Program-made: the position numbers and the translations under genes
In this document: positions 34,564-49,500 of the stretch, in pieces
How positions within the stretch are numbered: the stretch's first letter is position 1
Layout of the letters: each line of letters begins with the position of its first letter
The notes under the pieces: model-generated
Databases searched by the model: none
Told to the model about the DNA's origin: nothing
The model's input: the letters and a program-made list of their open reading frames with translations, nothing else
From: Antedon mediterranea
Lineage: Eukaryota; Echinodermata; Crinoidea; Comatulida; Antedonidae
Length of the DNA stretch: 64,000 nt
NCBI RefSeq assembly: GCF_964355755.1
Contig: NC_092673.1
Span: 21,395,001 to 21,459,000, forward strand
Reading direction: 5' to 3'

Positions 34564-37500
34564 GTGAGTGCCAGGCCCAGTAGCTGTGGCGCCCGCGAAG
34601 TTGTTTAGGCGAGGTAGTACTAGTAGATTAGGCCTAACTAAGCCAGGCTTATAATTAGGTCCGATTTAAGCGAAAATAAAATCACATTGAAAGGAAGACT
34701 TTATTTTTTAAGTAGACGAGGGATCTTGCTCAATCCAATAATTTTTAATATAATAAATATGAATAATGTTAAATTAATAATAATAAAAACAACTCCCTGA
34801 TAATACTAGAGGGTACTCCGAGAGTACAAACCTCCGCCTACTGTAAAATTCCCCTACATAAAATGCCCCCTGAATATTTTTTGTTTACATTTTTTTTTAT
34901 TAGTGTAAATATGTTAACTGCACACTACAAAGTTGTGGATGACAGTGTGGTGTATGGTTATGTATCCAGCCTCTCACAGTTGAGATCGCTGGTTCAAGTC
35001 CCACTGAGGGTTTTTTTTTTTTTATTATTTTTTTATTTATTTTTTTTTTTTGTGGACCTTGATCTTTGATCCTGACCCTTCAAAATTTAACCACAATTAT
35101 ATGATGTGTCATTGATCATTGTGTCCTAATTTGGTTAGAATCGGATAAAAACTGTGGCCTCCAGGCTGTTCACAGACACACACACAAACACACACACACA
35201 AACATACAGGGGTGAAAACATAACCTCCTTGGCGGAGGTAATAATATTGTTTTGTAGGATGAAAAAGAAAGAGTGCAATTTCAACTGTTGTTGCACATAC
35301 GGGAGTATAATAACAACATCATCATCATAAACTACAAAACTGACAATAGAATAGGAATTCCCACACTGTAGGCCCTAGTTATATAGTACGTGTGGTAGCT
35401 AAACCAAAATTATAATATAGTACCTCATATTTGGGGTTTAATTTACGGCATATATAGTGCATATGTATATCATTATAATAACATGATTCCATCGTCGTCC
35501 AACCATAATTGTCGATGTCCAACCAGAATACATAATTTATCAATAACACCAAATCATATGGACAAACACCGTCTTTTATGTTCTCTGATGCTTCTCTTTG
35601 GAATTCTCTCCCTCAACATATTACTAAATCAACATCTTTTGCTATTTTTAAAAAAGAATTTAAAATGCATCTTTTTAACATCTAATACAAGCGACTTTGA
35701 TTTTTACTTTGGTTTAGTTGATCGCGCTATAAAAAATACCTAAATTATTATTATTATTATATTAATACTGTAAAAAAAAACTGGATACTCCTAACATAGA
35801 TATAATATATGATTATTAATTCACAGATATAAAGCATAGATGGTTTTTTTTATAGAAAACTTGAAAAGGCAAGCTCTGTGGCCATGGATTCAAAAGTCAA
35901 GTGTAGGTATGACAACATCATCAAGTCGGCAGAGGATAAACGTCTTTACCGAGGTTTGTTGCTTAAAAATGGTATGAAAATACTGTTAATAAGTGACTCA
36001 ACTACAGAAAAGGCGGCTGCAGCAATGGATGTGCACATAGGTAGGTTTGTTCTTCTAATAGTCTTTATATTTATTGGAATCATGTCAGTTTGAACATTTC
36101 TGTTTTAATGTAGGGATAATACAATTGTAAATAATTGTATATTTATTGTAAACACTTGTTTTTTTCTTTTTTTCAGGTTCTCTGTCAGATCCATGGAATC
36201 TTCCTGGCCTTGCTCATTTTCTTGAACATATGCTGTTTTTAGGAACAGAGAAAGTAAGAATAATTTGTTATCATATACAAAATGCAATCATTGTGTATTG
36301 AGTGTAAAAACACGAGTTTTATATAAAATATTCTTTTTTCTTTTTACAGTATCCCTCTGAAAATGCTTATATGCAGGTGGGTCCATTTTTGTTTGTTTAA
36401 TCACATACAAGACATAATGTTGGATCTTTCAATTGATGCTAAAATTGATAGTAGTGTGTGGGTGGTTTTATACATTTTAGTCTATTTTGTGCCTAGCTTA
36501 CCTGGATAAACCAACATTAGCCTCTCTTGCTGAAGAGAAGAATACATTACGAAAAGAAGAACATTAATATACATTAAAATATCACACCCCGTGGGATAAT
36601 GGTATAGACCTTACCAGTTATAGAGTATCACTGTCTGAAGTCAAAACGATAGAGGGCGCTGCATGGTTGCTAGCCAACTAAAAAATGCGTTCAACGCTAC
36701 TATGTTGATAAACTATAAAGATCTGTATTTCTATCAAATTATGTATCTTAGCTTGATCTTTTTTAACTTAAACTGTAGTTGAAGAAGAAAAAGATTATTA
36801 AAAACAAATATTTAGTGATCTTTTGAAATTTTAGTTTGTTTTTATTGAAAATTATTAAGTTTTAAAATGACTACTTCAATAAGCCTAGTCCAAACCATTG
36901 GTGACCTTGGAGTCACTCAGGCAGGTATTTTAAACGTATTTTTGGTTGCGCTAGCAACCACGCAGCGCCACCCACCGTCGTGACGTCAACACCTGATACT
37001 CTATACACAGAAAGGGATGCTGCATAGGTAGGATCATATGTATAACATAAAACAGGCAAAGTTCTTGTTTCTGCCACAAAATAAATTATCGTCATCATTT
37101 TTTTTCGTATCGCCGGGTAAGTGGCACTCATAGACTACCAACACCACTGTTGGTTTGTGTAATTTTCTAAAATTCAATTTTAAAATACTCAGAAAACAAT
37201 AGCAGTGCTGTTTTTATTGTTTTTACCAATGTTTTGTTATTAGTATTTATCAGAACACGGAGGATCATCAAATGCTTTCACGTCTGGCCAGCACACTAAC
37301 TATTACTTTGATGTTGGCTGTGAACACTTTGCAGGAGCTCTTGATAGGTATGGCCAACTGTTTATCTTTGTTTTGGATATCATTCTAAAATTGAGAATAT
37401 TATTTGTTTTATAATGTAAAGATTGGCAACCAGAATCTTGCAGTCTATTTTGTGCCTAGCTTACCTGAATAAACAAACATTAGCCATTCTCTTTGAAGTG

Positions 37501-40500
37501 AGAGTACAGTTTTTTAGTTGAACGACTTTTCCTAAAAATGGGACAGTCCACAACTGTAGGATCATTCCATCCACCACCTTATATATATATCTATCTTCTG
37601 TTAAAACCTGTCACATTTTTTCACTGAATTTTTATCTGGTTTTAAATAAATGTGTTCAGATTTGCCCAGTTCTTTCTCTGCCCATTGCTGAATGAGGAAG
37701 TATCGGAGCGGGAAGTTAATGCCGTTGATCAGGAGAACACACGGAATGTGAAGCAGGACAACTGGAGATTGTTCCAACTTGAAAAATCTACCTCAAAAAA
37801 GAATCATGTATATACAAAATTCAACGCAGGTAGACACAACACTTATTTGTTATCTAAATATTTTGTTTCTCCAGTCAACAGTAACCTCAAGGTTGACCAA
37901 TTACAGGAGAGAACACAAACAACTCGCATAAAATATGTGAACGAAACTTCTATAATAATACATACATTTTATAAAAATTGGAAATATAATACATACAAAT
38001 TCTGCAAATTATCAACAGAATCAAAAATATAATACATGGATATATTTCTTTTATTACTTTTTTTTCTAGGCAATAAGAATACACTGCAGACTATTCCATT
38101 ACAAGAAGGGGTAAATGTACGTGAAGAGCTGTTGAATTTTCATTCTAAATACTACTCATCTAACATAATGGCTTTAGCAATACTTGGCAAAGGTAAGAAT
38201 AGTTATTACACATTACACGTAATTTCTACAGTCAATCACTCAACATAAATATACATATACACATATTTAACTTCCATGAACTTTTACATTCTCACATTTC
38301 ATGTCAATTTTCAACAAATTTGGCCAAACAAATGTGTTTTTTTTCCTGTTTTGATTTGTGTTCTTTTGATTTTAGATATTCTTGTTTGCTTCTTATAGAT
38401 TCTTTAGATACAATGGAATCAATGATTGTTGATCTTTTTGGAAGTGTCGAAAATAAATCAGTTGAGATTCCAGAATGGTTAGAGCATCCATATGGAGAGG
38501 AACAAGTGCAGGTATGTACAAATATTTTAATCAAAATTATTATAAGGGCCAATCAAATCATTAAAAATTGTTCGAAGTACACCTATTATATTTATTATTT
38601 TTATATAACACCTAAATAAATTCATTTGATTGGACTATTGTAGGTTATGGCAGGCAATAGTCTGCACTATTGAATGGCTGTAGGCCTACCTTTTACTCAA
38701 TCTGATTCAAATGACAGGAATCTATTTAGATGTTATATAAAACAAATAATGAATGTTTTATTCATGTAATGGTACAAATAATGGCATTCGGTGAATGATG
38801 ATAGGTTATATTTCATCATTCACTGAATGCCATTATTTGTACCATTACACTCATAAACATTCTTTATGTATAATATTATTATGTTTTAAAAGTCTTCTCT
38901 CAGTCTATAATCACTATTTTAGATAACAAACTAGAAATAAGGTAATAATATAACACAATTTATGTATGTAGGTTGAATACAATGTTGTTCCAGTCAAGGA
39001 TTTAAGACAGTTAAATATTTCATTTGCTATACCAGATATGAGCGAGCATTACAAATCAAAAGTAAGTATATCAATTTCTGATATTTTTTTCTAGAATCAA
39101 AACTAAACTGTCTAAATTTGTAAACACAATGACACAAATTAAAAATATTGTTTTTATGGAAAAATTACATTTGCTAAATTGAATTGTTGAATTTTGTGAA
39201 TAATTTAAAGCCTTTTTCTTTCCACAGCCTTCTCATTATTTAGGCCACCTTGTTGGACATGAAGGTATTGGTAGCTTGCTGTCAGAGCTCAAATCTCAGG
39301 GATGGGTGAACATGCTATATGGTGGTGAAAAGGCTGGAGCAAAGGGCTTTTCATTTTTTACTGTAACTGTAGACTTGAGTGAAGAAGGCTTAAGTATGTT
39401 TTATAGTTATACTAGTGCCCTTTTGTTTTCATGATGAGCCACATAATTACTAAGCTTTTGAGTCTAACAGTCATTCTGTACCGCCTCATATGTTTCTAAG
39501 AGTATGCAGAACAGCAGTAGTGTAGTAGAGCTGTAGCTTGGTGGTTAACATGCTTGCCTTCCAATCCAAAGGTCCAGGTTTAATCCTGACCTAGTGCCAG
39601 GGTTGAGACTTAGTTTATAAGCACCATACATTATATTATAAAATAGTTTATCCGTCCTTTAATCGACGAGCTGCTCTTTTTTGCTAATTAGTATATCACC
39701 ATTACTATTTTAATTGCTTTCAGACCATGTTGAAGACATTATCACGCACATTTTCCAGTATTTAAACATGCTCCGTAAGGAATGTCCTCAGGAATGGATC
39801 CATAAGGAATGCCAGGATTTGGATAACATGAGATTTCAGTTTAAGGATAAAGAAAGACCCTCATCATATGTCATGATGACAGTTTCCAACCTTCATGTGA
39901 GTCTTAAGCTCTGTCTACACTATCAAACTTTATGTGACAAAAAAATGTGATGTACCCATATATGGACATGATAATGTCATATGGCTACCATATTTGGGAA
40001 TATCACTTTTTTTGTCAAACTAGTTTGATAGTGTAGACAGAACTTTATGTTGTGGCATATGAAAATATTGTAACTTTATCAGAATTATCTCAAGAAATAA
40101 TCACCTAGCAATTTGTTACATTCTGTTTAATTAATTTATTGTTTTTACAAAATTATTAGTCAAATTAATTTTATTTAATCCATTTCAGAAATGAAATATT
40201 TATTGCACTAGTACTTTTGACTATCCATTATTACACTTTCATCATTTCATTTCATGGTATAACATGACATGGTATGACATGACATGGTATAACATGACAT
40301 GGTACAGTATGTCATCACATGGTACAGTATGTCATCACATGGTACAGTATGGCATGGTACAGTATGTCATCACATGGTATGACATGACATGGTACCGTAT
40401 GTCATGACATAGTATGACATGACATGGTATATCATGACATGGTATGACATGACATGGTACCGTATGTCATGACATAGTATGACATGACATGGTATATCAT

Positions 40501-43500
40501 GACATGGTATGACATGACATGGTACCGTATGTCATGACATAGTATGACATGACATGGTATGACATGACATAATATATCATGACATGGTATGACATTACAT
40601 GTTATAACATGACATGGTATAACATGCTATAGTATAACATGACATGGCATATCTGTACTTTGATGTTTACATCTTCACAGGAATATTCCTTCACCGAAGT
40701 ACTTTCAGCTGACTACACCATGTCAGAATACAGACCTGATCTTATAACAATGATTCTAGGACTACTTACCCCGGATAAGGCAAGGTAATATTCTTCTATT
40801 TTACCTTTATAATCTAAACATAGTACATCTTCACGTCATACAGTTTGTATGCTATGTGGTAAAAAGAGACTCTCTTACTAATGGGTTTTTTTCCTTCATT
40901 CAGGATTTCTGTGGTTTCAAAAAGTTTTGAAGGAAAAACAGAAAACGTAGAGAAATGGTATGGCACAGAGTATAATGTTAAAAAGGTACCAGCTGATGTT
41001 ATTCAGGTAAATAAAAAGAAAAACAATTGTAAGAAAGTAATTTAAAACTTTATATAATATACCAATACTATACAAAAATGAAATCAGAAACCAAGATCAA
41101 AAACGTGTCACTCCCATTAAGTTGTCATTTTCCTGTGAAATGAATGAGGGTTAGGCAATATATGTTTTGACACTACACCCCTAAAGAGCTCCTTTAATAC
41201 GATTTCTACGCTGTATATTGTATTAGAAAATGGCATTGTATTTGATATATAGAGCAATATCAATAATATCAAAGAGCTGCATAGCCAGAGTAGATAGAAA
41301 AAAATTAAAATCAAACAAGTTAAAACTGCCTCAATATAAATGCGTTAACACATAACAAGAATACATATTTTCCCATGTATAAATGTTACTTATTTCACCA
41401 TCGTTTTTTAATTTTAATGAATGAATCTTTAACAGAAATGGCAGAATGCTGGTTTCAACCCAAAGTTTTCTCTTCCTGCACGGAATGACTTCATCCCTAC
41501 GGATTTCAGTATAGTTCCCAATGAGGAAGGGTCACCTGCCTTTCCCACGCTGATCAAGGACACGCCCATGTCTAAGGTGTGGCACAAACAAGATGATACG
41601 TTCTTACTGCCAAAGGCTTGTTATTTCATTGATATTACAAGGTATAGTGATTTCGTTGGTTGTTTTTTATTACCTTCAAATAATGATAAGAAAACACAGA
41701 ATGTTAAAAGAATGTTGAATTTTGCCTCTGAATGTCCTCACATGAATTATATTTTCTTGTGACCTATCATTGACCTCACTTCTGGGACATGACACAGTTT
41801 TGCATACTTTGTTTTAATATTCATTCATTGTTTTTGCATAATGTTCTTAGTCCACTGAGTTACCTTGACCCTCTACATACCAACCTGACAAGATTGTTCA
41901 CTGTACTAGTGAAGGATGCCCTCAACGAATATGCGTATTCTGCCGAGATCGCTGGTATAGGTTACTCACTGGATAGTACTTTCTATGGATTATATGTAAG
42001 TAATGTAAATTTGTTATTTATATATTGATCAAATTTGACTATTCTATGAGTGAGACCATTTGATTTGATTTATTTAGCCGATTCTCGGTACTGTATCTAT
42101 TCCTATTCAGTATCAGGAATATTTGGTAATACAACATCACATGTGTTTCACATGTATCTAGTAGTAAACTAACCCTTAACCTAATCTTACATGATACAGG
42201 CACCACATGTGATATAAATGAGATGCTGTATTACCAAATATTCCTATAATACTTACGTAAATAGATAATACTGTATGTGGAGATACAGCACTGGGAATCA
42301 AGTGACTTATACATACATTATACCACACAAGTACAAGTACAAATACAGATAAAAATGACCAAAAAACATTCATTTTGTATTGTACAATCAAACCAATCCC
42401 ATGATTAACTCTGTAAAAGGATCAATTACGTGGAGCATTTATAGTATCTACCTACGTGGATCTACCTGGATTTTGAGACTTAAAGATGTATTGTCCCCCC
42501 TTAAAAAAATTTTTTTTTTTTACAATTTTTTTTTCAATATGCCATTTTAATCACCTAATAGTTATTTATTTTGACCCAAAATTGGATGGGGAAAAAAATA
42601 ATTTACCTGTAAAAACTGTAATTTAAAGCAAAAAATAGTCAAATTGGCTGCCAGCTAATGGGTTTTTGGTTGAATTTAACCGTTTATTTTGTCATATTAA
42701 AAAACATAATTTTTTGGGGGGTTTTTTTCTACAGAAGTGATTAACTTTGTTAAAACTATAAAATGGCATATTCAAAGTCTGATTTTATTAATCTTTATTT
42801 TTCAAGTTTTTTGGGAACAATACATCTTTAAAGCATTAATGCTTCTGTGCCTCTCGTGACTAGAACATATTCTTCTTACCGTATATGGGTATATTGGTGT
42901 TTATTTTATTGTTATATGTTTTAATTATTTGTTTTTTGGCAGTTAAATATTTCAGGTTATAATGATAAGCAAGACATACTTCTGAAAAAAGTTTTAGAAA
43001 AACTAACAAACCTTCAAATTGACGTGAATAGATTTGAAGTATTAAAAGAAATGGTAAGAAAATCGTTATTTTTTTTTTTTTTTTTATGTTTTTTTTATTT
43101 TTTCTTGTTTTAAATTTTTTTTTTATTATTTGTCAAGGCATTCCCTCAACAAGAGTTTCATCTTTTTGGCATTCTGCCTCCGTCCATTCAATAATCTCAA
43201 TCTGTCATTACTGTTTTTCTTTACTTATATCATTGTCTTTTTGACGGAAATAAATGTCTTTTGAATGAATAAAACGGTACCATGTCAAGAGTGTTAAAGA
43301 ATGACAGTCAAAGTGGTCTAGCTGGATTCTGGTTTTAATTTCTGCACAGGACATGTTGCATACAAAATCTTATTCTAAGTCTTATTAAAAAGGATTGAAG
43401 AAACCTAAACACCCTTTGCTTAGATAGGATTTGAACCCAGTACTACCCTTCTTACTTTGTTGCTAATATTAATTTCATTAGTGTAATACCATCATTTGTT

Positions 43501-46500
43501 TAACATAATGATATTTTAGTACAGTAGAATGCTAAAGAACTTCAGTGCGGAGCAGCCACATCAACATGCAGTGTACTATACCACTGTTTTGATGTCAGAA
43601 TTGGCCTGGACAAAGGATGAACTCTCAAACAGTATGGAAGGTAAGTAAATGTTCAATTTATAGTCACATATGATTACATAGTACTTTAATTGTCCATACA
43701 AATGTCTGTCTTCACATCTTATTGTAATTTAATCTGTATAGAGGTCACAGTTGAAAGGTTGAAAGCATTTATACCTCAGTTACTGTCAAGACTCCATGTA
43801 GAAGCTCTGTTCTATGGCAACTTGTCAAAACAGGTAAATATCATTCTGCATTCCTAGGGTTAGTAGGGACTTTACGGAACAGGACGGGAAGCTACAGTAC
43901 GGTGCTTATGAAAATAGAATGACCTTTTAACAAAGTGGGTTGAGCTTAGGTTGAAATTCTGTCGTTATTTTGGGGATGATAAAGTTGCCATTTTCCCATT
44001 AACGACTCGAAATAATGTATACATAACCTTAATACAGTTCAAATTACACTTAAAGTGTGGAATTTTCAAAATTCTAAATAATATTTGAACTTCTAATTTA
44101 ATTGTTTAACGAAATCACATTTTTATTGGGTTAAAAAGGCTGTGTTAAAGCAATACATTTTTGCGCTGCGTTTGACTGCGAGGCCCCTAGCTAGGATGTC
44201 TAGGCCTATGCTGTATCATCAGAGCCAAGCGATTCAGAAGGGCCCCGCGCTGCGAGACAGGGGAAGGAGAAAGATAGTACCGGTCTTCGTGCAAGGGTGT
44301 GTGACTAATAAAACGGATATGTCGACTATATATGTCCCTATTATGAGCAAGTGAGTGGCCAAGCGGTTTAGACAGTGGGACCGTAATTACGTATCCATAA
44401 CATCGGCAAGGGTTCATGGCTCACCAGCTCCATGGTTCTGGTGGTATGACAAGTCTTCTCGGATAAGGACTATAAAGTGTAAATGAACACATCTAGCTCA
44501 TGTGCACTTTAAAGAACCTAGTAGTACATCTTTCGAGATGAGTAGGGGTTACACCGGTGTTCTAGTACATCAAAGCCACTAATCATAACTGGGCCTTCTG
44601 GGGGACCAGTCTTTTACTGAATAGGTCGCCCAGAATTAATAAAATAAATTCAAGGGGTGCATTAAAGCGTGGCCACAAAATAGGCAAAACAGTGAGATAT
44701 AATTGAAATGTGTCTTTATTCCATTTTTAGAGAGCATTGGAAGTGGTGGACATGATTGAGAATGAACTCAAGAATACTTGTTCTACCAAACCTCTACTGG
44801 CAAGTCAACTTGTGAAACACAGAGAGATACAGCTACCAGATGGTGGGTTTTGATCAATTAGCAATAGGCACACACCTATCAAATGCATGGTATCCATGTC
44901 AATAAGATTAAAATTCCCATAGCAAAGAAAATTAGTAGATAGATAGATTTAAGTAGATATAGCTCTATGTTGAGTAGCCTTAATAGCTTTTTAGTAGGCC
45001 TTTTCAGCTCACCTACTAAAGGATTTTAACTCAAATACTATGACTATTTCCCAGTATGTATAAAACAGAGAGTATATTAAAAAATACGGACTATCATCAT
45101 TTTGTTAATAGTCTATTAAAACTTATTGGTAGCCCTAGGAAAGCTAAAAGTTAATAGATAATACAACTGTGTTATTCTATAGATTTTTAATTGCTACAGT
45201 ATCTGGTAGTCTATTGTATAAAATAGATAGCTTATTAATATTAACAGTAACTGGCTATTATCAGTTTGTTTATGTCTAATAATAGGTTGCTGGTAGCCCA
45301 TTGTATAGCTATTGTAAGTAGACAATAGATAGATGTATACAACTGTGTTACTCATAGATTTAAAATAGTAAAAAATCTATTTAATACTGTTAGTAGGGTT
45401 TTCGTAAAAAAATCTTCCTGAAATCTACGTATTAGTACTGTAGGTGCTTAGTAGGTAATAGAGCTGTATCCATTAAGACGATAGCTTATAAAGGCTAATA
45501 AATATAGCTATATCTACTAAGACTTTTGTTATGAAACTCTCTTAAATGGCAGCTTTGAATAATCGATATCCGTCACTCTAAAAATGTTTTAGATGCTCAT
45601 GCCAGGGGTAGAAAGTGATGATAAATAGACTTAACTAGCTAGCTGAGCTGGTAAAAATCCTGGCTGCATGCTTGGTATGTATGCACTAACAAACATAATT
45701 ATGATGTATTTTTAAGGCTGTTATTTTCAATATCATAAGTGTAATGATGTACATGACAGCAGTGGTATTGAGATGTACTACCAAGTGGGGCTGCAAGAGA
45801 CTGAGAAGAACATGCTGTTGGAACTACTTTGTCAAATAATCAGCGAACCTTGCTTTGATACACTTAGAACTCAAGAACAACTTGGTAAGTAGTCCTAATT
45901 TGATATCTCACAATTAAAACCGTCTATTTTAACCATTTATGGTAACAATGATTCTAAAATCTGTTCTAAGTTCTTTGAATACCTCAATAGATTTTGTTCA
46001 CACAATATTTATATGTTTCCCAATACATTGTTCCCGCTCATTATTATTATAGCTTTTATTTAAAAAAATTTGAATTGCGAGTTGATTACAAATATATAAA
46101 CATTAATATAAAATTTCAAGGAGAAAAACATTGATATATAAAATTTAGGAATATTATTATATACAGACTAAACAACATTATAATGCAAAACTACAAACGT
46201 TGCGTCATGATTGGTCAAATTACCTACAATGCGGTTACGTCCTTGTGTTGCATCCTAGTGTGAACCAACCTTAAGGGTGTTTGTCTATGTGATCAAGAAG
46301 AGCTCCAAAATGAATTAACAAATTATAACTATGTAATTAAAATGACAGGTTATATAGTGTTTAGTGGAGTTAGAAGGTCAAATGGTGTTCAAGGTTTTCG
46401 TGTTATCATACAGTCTAATAAGCCACCCAGCTATCTTGATTGCAGAGTTGAGGCATTTTTAGCTCAAATGAAGGTAAGTATAGTGACATATCCAAACTGT

Positions 46501-49500
46501 ACTTATAAGAACACAAATGATTTATTTATGTAGATGTAATTTAAACAACCCATGGACAAATCATGCAGTGAAAGAAGCAAATTTTAAGGTCTGTTCTAGG
46601 TAGAGCACAAATCTTTAGACTAATATGCAAAAGAGTTAAGCAAATTATATAAAATATAATACATGAAAGAAACTTTTATTCAATAAACAAAACAAGAAAT
46701 AAAAAAGACATTGAAAAAAGAGTTTTTCTCACCATTATGCTAAGTGTGTTCTGAAAACCGATGATGTTAAATTCTTTTTTTAAGGAACTTATTATAAATA
46801 TGAAAGCTGAGGAGTTTGAACGACAAGTGTCTGCATTAGTTGTTAAACTGTCTGTCAAACCAAAAAAACTAATAACTCAATGTCGCAAATACTGGAGCGA
46901 AATCATTTCAGGACAGTACCACTTTGATAGAGGTTGGTAAAAGTGTTATGCTTGCTTTCCAATCTTAAGGTCCATGGTTCAATCCTGATCTTGTGTCAGG
47001 GTTGTAACTCACGACTCTGTCTACTTCACTCTCTATGCTTCAAATGAGACTTCGTTTATAAACACACTAATTATATAGTTTATCCATCCTGTAATTGCTA
47101 AGTTTCTCGCTGTTAGATAACTATAAAAAAAAAAAAAAAAACTTTTGATGTTTATTTTCAGATTCTGTTGAGATTGCTTGTCTGAAAACCATAACGAAGG
47201 ATAATTTGATAGACTTCTTTAACAAGTATATTGATGCAAACGCTTCACAACGACATAAAATATCAGTTCACATCAAACCAACTGTCACAGCTGATGAACC
47301 GGATTCGTCTGAGAATATGACAGACAAACCTGTAGATGGAATTGTATTGACTGAAGTAAGTACCCCCAATGTCAATAGGACAGACAAACCTGTAGATGGA
47401 ATTGTATTGACTGAAGTAAGTACCCCCAATGTCAATAGGACAGACAAACCTGTAGATGGAATTGTATTGACTGAAGTAAGTACCCCCAATGTCAATAGGA
47501 CAGACAAACCTGTAGATGGAATTGTATTGACTGATGTAAGTACCCCCAATGTCAATAGGACAGACAAACCTGTAGATGGAATTGTATTGACTGAAGTAAG
47601 TACCCCCAATGTCAATAGGACAGACAAACCTGTAGATGGAATTGTATTGACTGATGTAAGTACCCCCAATGTCAATAGGACAGACAAACCTGTAGATGGA
47701 ATTGTATTGACTGAAGTAAGTACCCCCAATGTCAATAGGACAGACAAACCTGTAGATGGAATTGTATTGACTGAAGTAAGTACCCCCAATGTCAATAGGA
47801 CAGACAAACCTGTAGATGGAATTGTATTGACTGAAGTAAGTACCCCCAATGTCAATAGGATAGACAAACCTGTAGATGGAATTGTATTGACTGAAGTAAG
47901 TACCCCCAATGTCAATAGGACAGACAAACCTGTAGATGGAATTGTATTGACTGAAGTAAGTACCCACAATGTCAATAGGACAGACAAACCTGTAGATGGA
48001 ATTGTATTGACTGATGTAAGTACCCCCAATGTCAATAGGATAGACAAACCTGTAGATGGAATTGTTTTGACTGAAGTAAGTACCCCCAATGTCAATAGGA
48101 CAGACAAACCTGTAGATGGAATTGTATTGACTGAAGTAAGTACCCACAATGTCAATAGGACAGACAAACCTGTAGATGGAATTGTATTGACTGATGTAAG
48201 TACCCCCAATGTCAATAGGACAGACAAACCTGTAGATGGAATTGTATTGACTGAAGTAAGTACCCACAATGTCAATAGGACAGACAAACCTGTAGATGGA
48301 ATTGTATTGACTGATGTAAGTACCCCCAATGTCAATAGGATAGACAAACCTGTAGATGGAATTGTTTTGACTGAAGTAAGTACCCCCAATGTCAATAGGA
48401 CAGACAAACCTGTAGATGGAATTGTATTGACTGAAGTAAGTACCCACAATGTCAATAGGACAGACAAACCTGTAGATGGAATTGTATTGACTGATGTAAG
48501 TACCCCCAATGTCAATAGGATAGACAAACCTGTAGATGGAATTGTATTGACTGAAGTAAGTACCCCCAATGTCAATAGGACAGACAAACCTGTAGATGGA
48601 ATTGTATTGACTGAAGTAAGTACCCCCAATGTCACTAGGACAGACAAACCTGTAGATGGAATTGTATTGACTGAAGTAAGTACCCCCAATGTCAATAGGA
48701 CAGACAAACCTGTAGATGGAATTGTATTGACTGAAGTAAGTACCCCCAATGTCAATAGGATAGACAAACCTGTAGATGGAATTGTATTGACTGAAGTAAG
48801 TACCCCCAATGTCAATAGGATAGACAAACCTGTAGATGGAATTGTATTGACTGAAGTAAGTACCCCCAATGTCAATAGGACAGACAAACCTGTAGATGGA
48901 ATTGTATAGACTGATGTAAGTACCCCCAATGTCAATAGGACAGACAAACCTGTAGATGGAATTGTATTGACGGATGTAAGTACCCCCAATGTCAATAGGA
49001 CAGACAAACCTGTAGATGGAATTGTATTGACTGATGTAAGTACCCCCAATGTCAATAGGATAGACAAACCTGTAGATGGAATTGTATTGACTGATGTAAG
49101 TACCCCCAATGTCAATAGGACAGACAAACCTGTAGATGGAATTGTATTGACTGATGTAAGTACCCCCAATGTCAATAGGATAGACAAACCTGTAGATGGA
49201 ATTGTATTGACTGAAGTAAGTACCCCCAATGTCAATAGGATAGACAAACCTGTAGATGGAATTGTATTGACGGAAGTAAGTACCCCCAATGTCAATAGGA
49301 CAGACAAACCTGTAGATGGAATTGTATTGACTGATGTAAGTACCCCCAATGTCAATAGGACAGACAAACCTGTAGATGGAATTGTATTGACTGAAGTAAG
49401 TACCCCCAATGTCAATAGGATAGACAAACCTGTAGATGGAATTGTATTGAATGAAGTAAGTACCCCCAATGTCAATAGGATAGACAAACCTGTAGATGGA

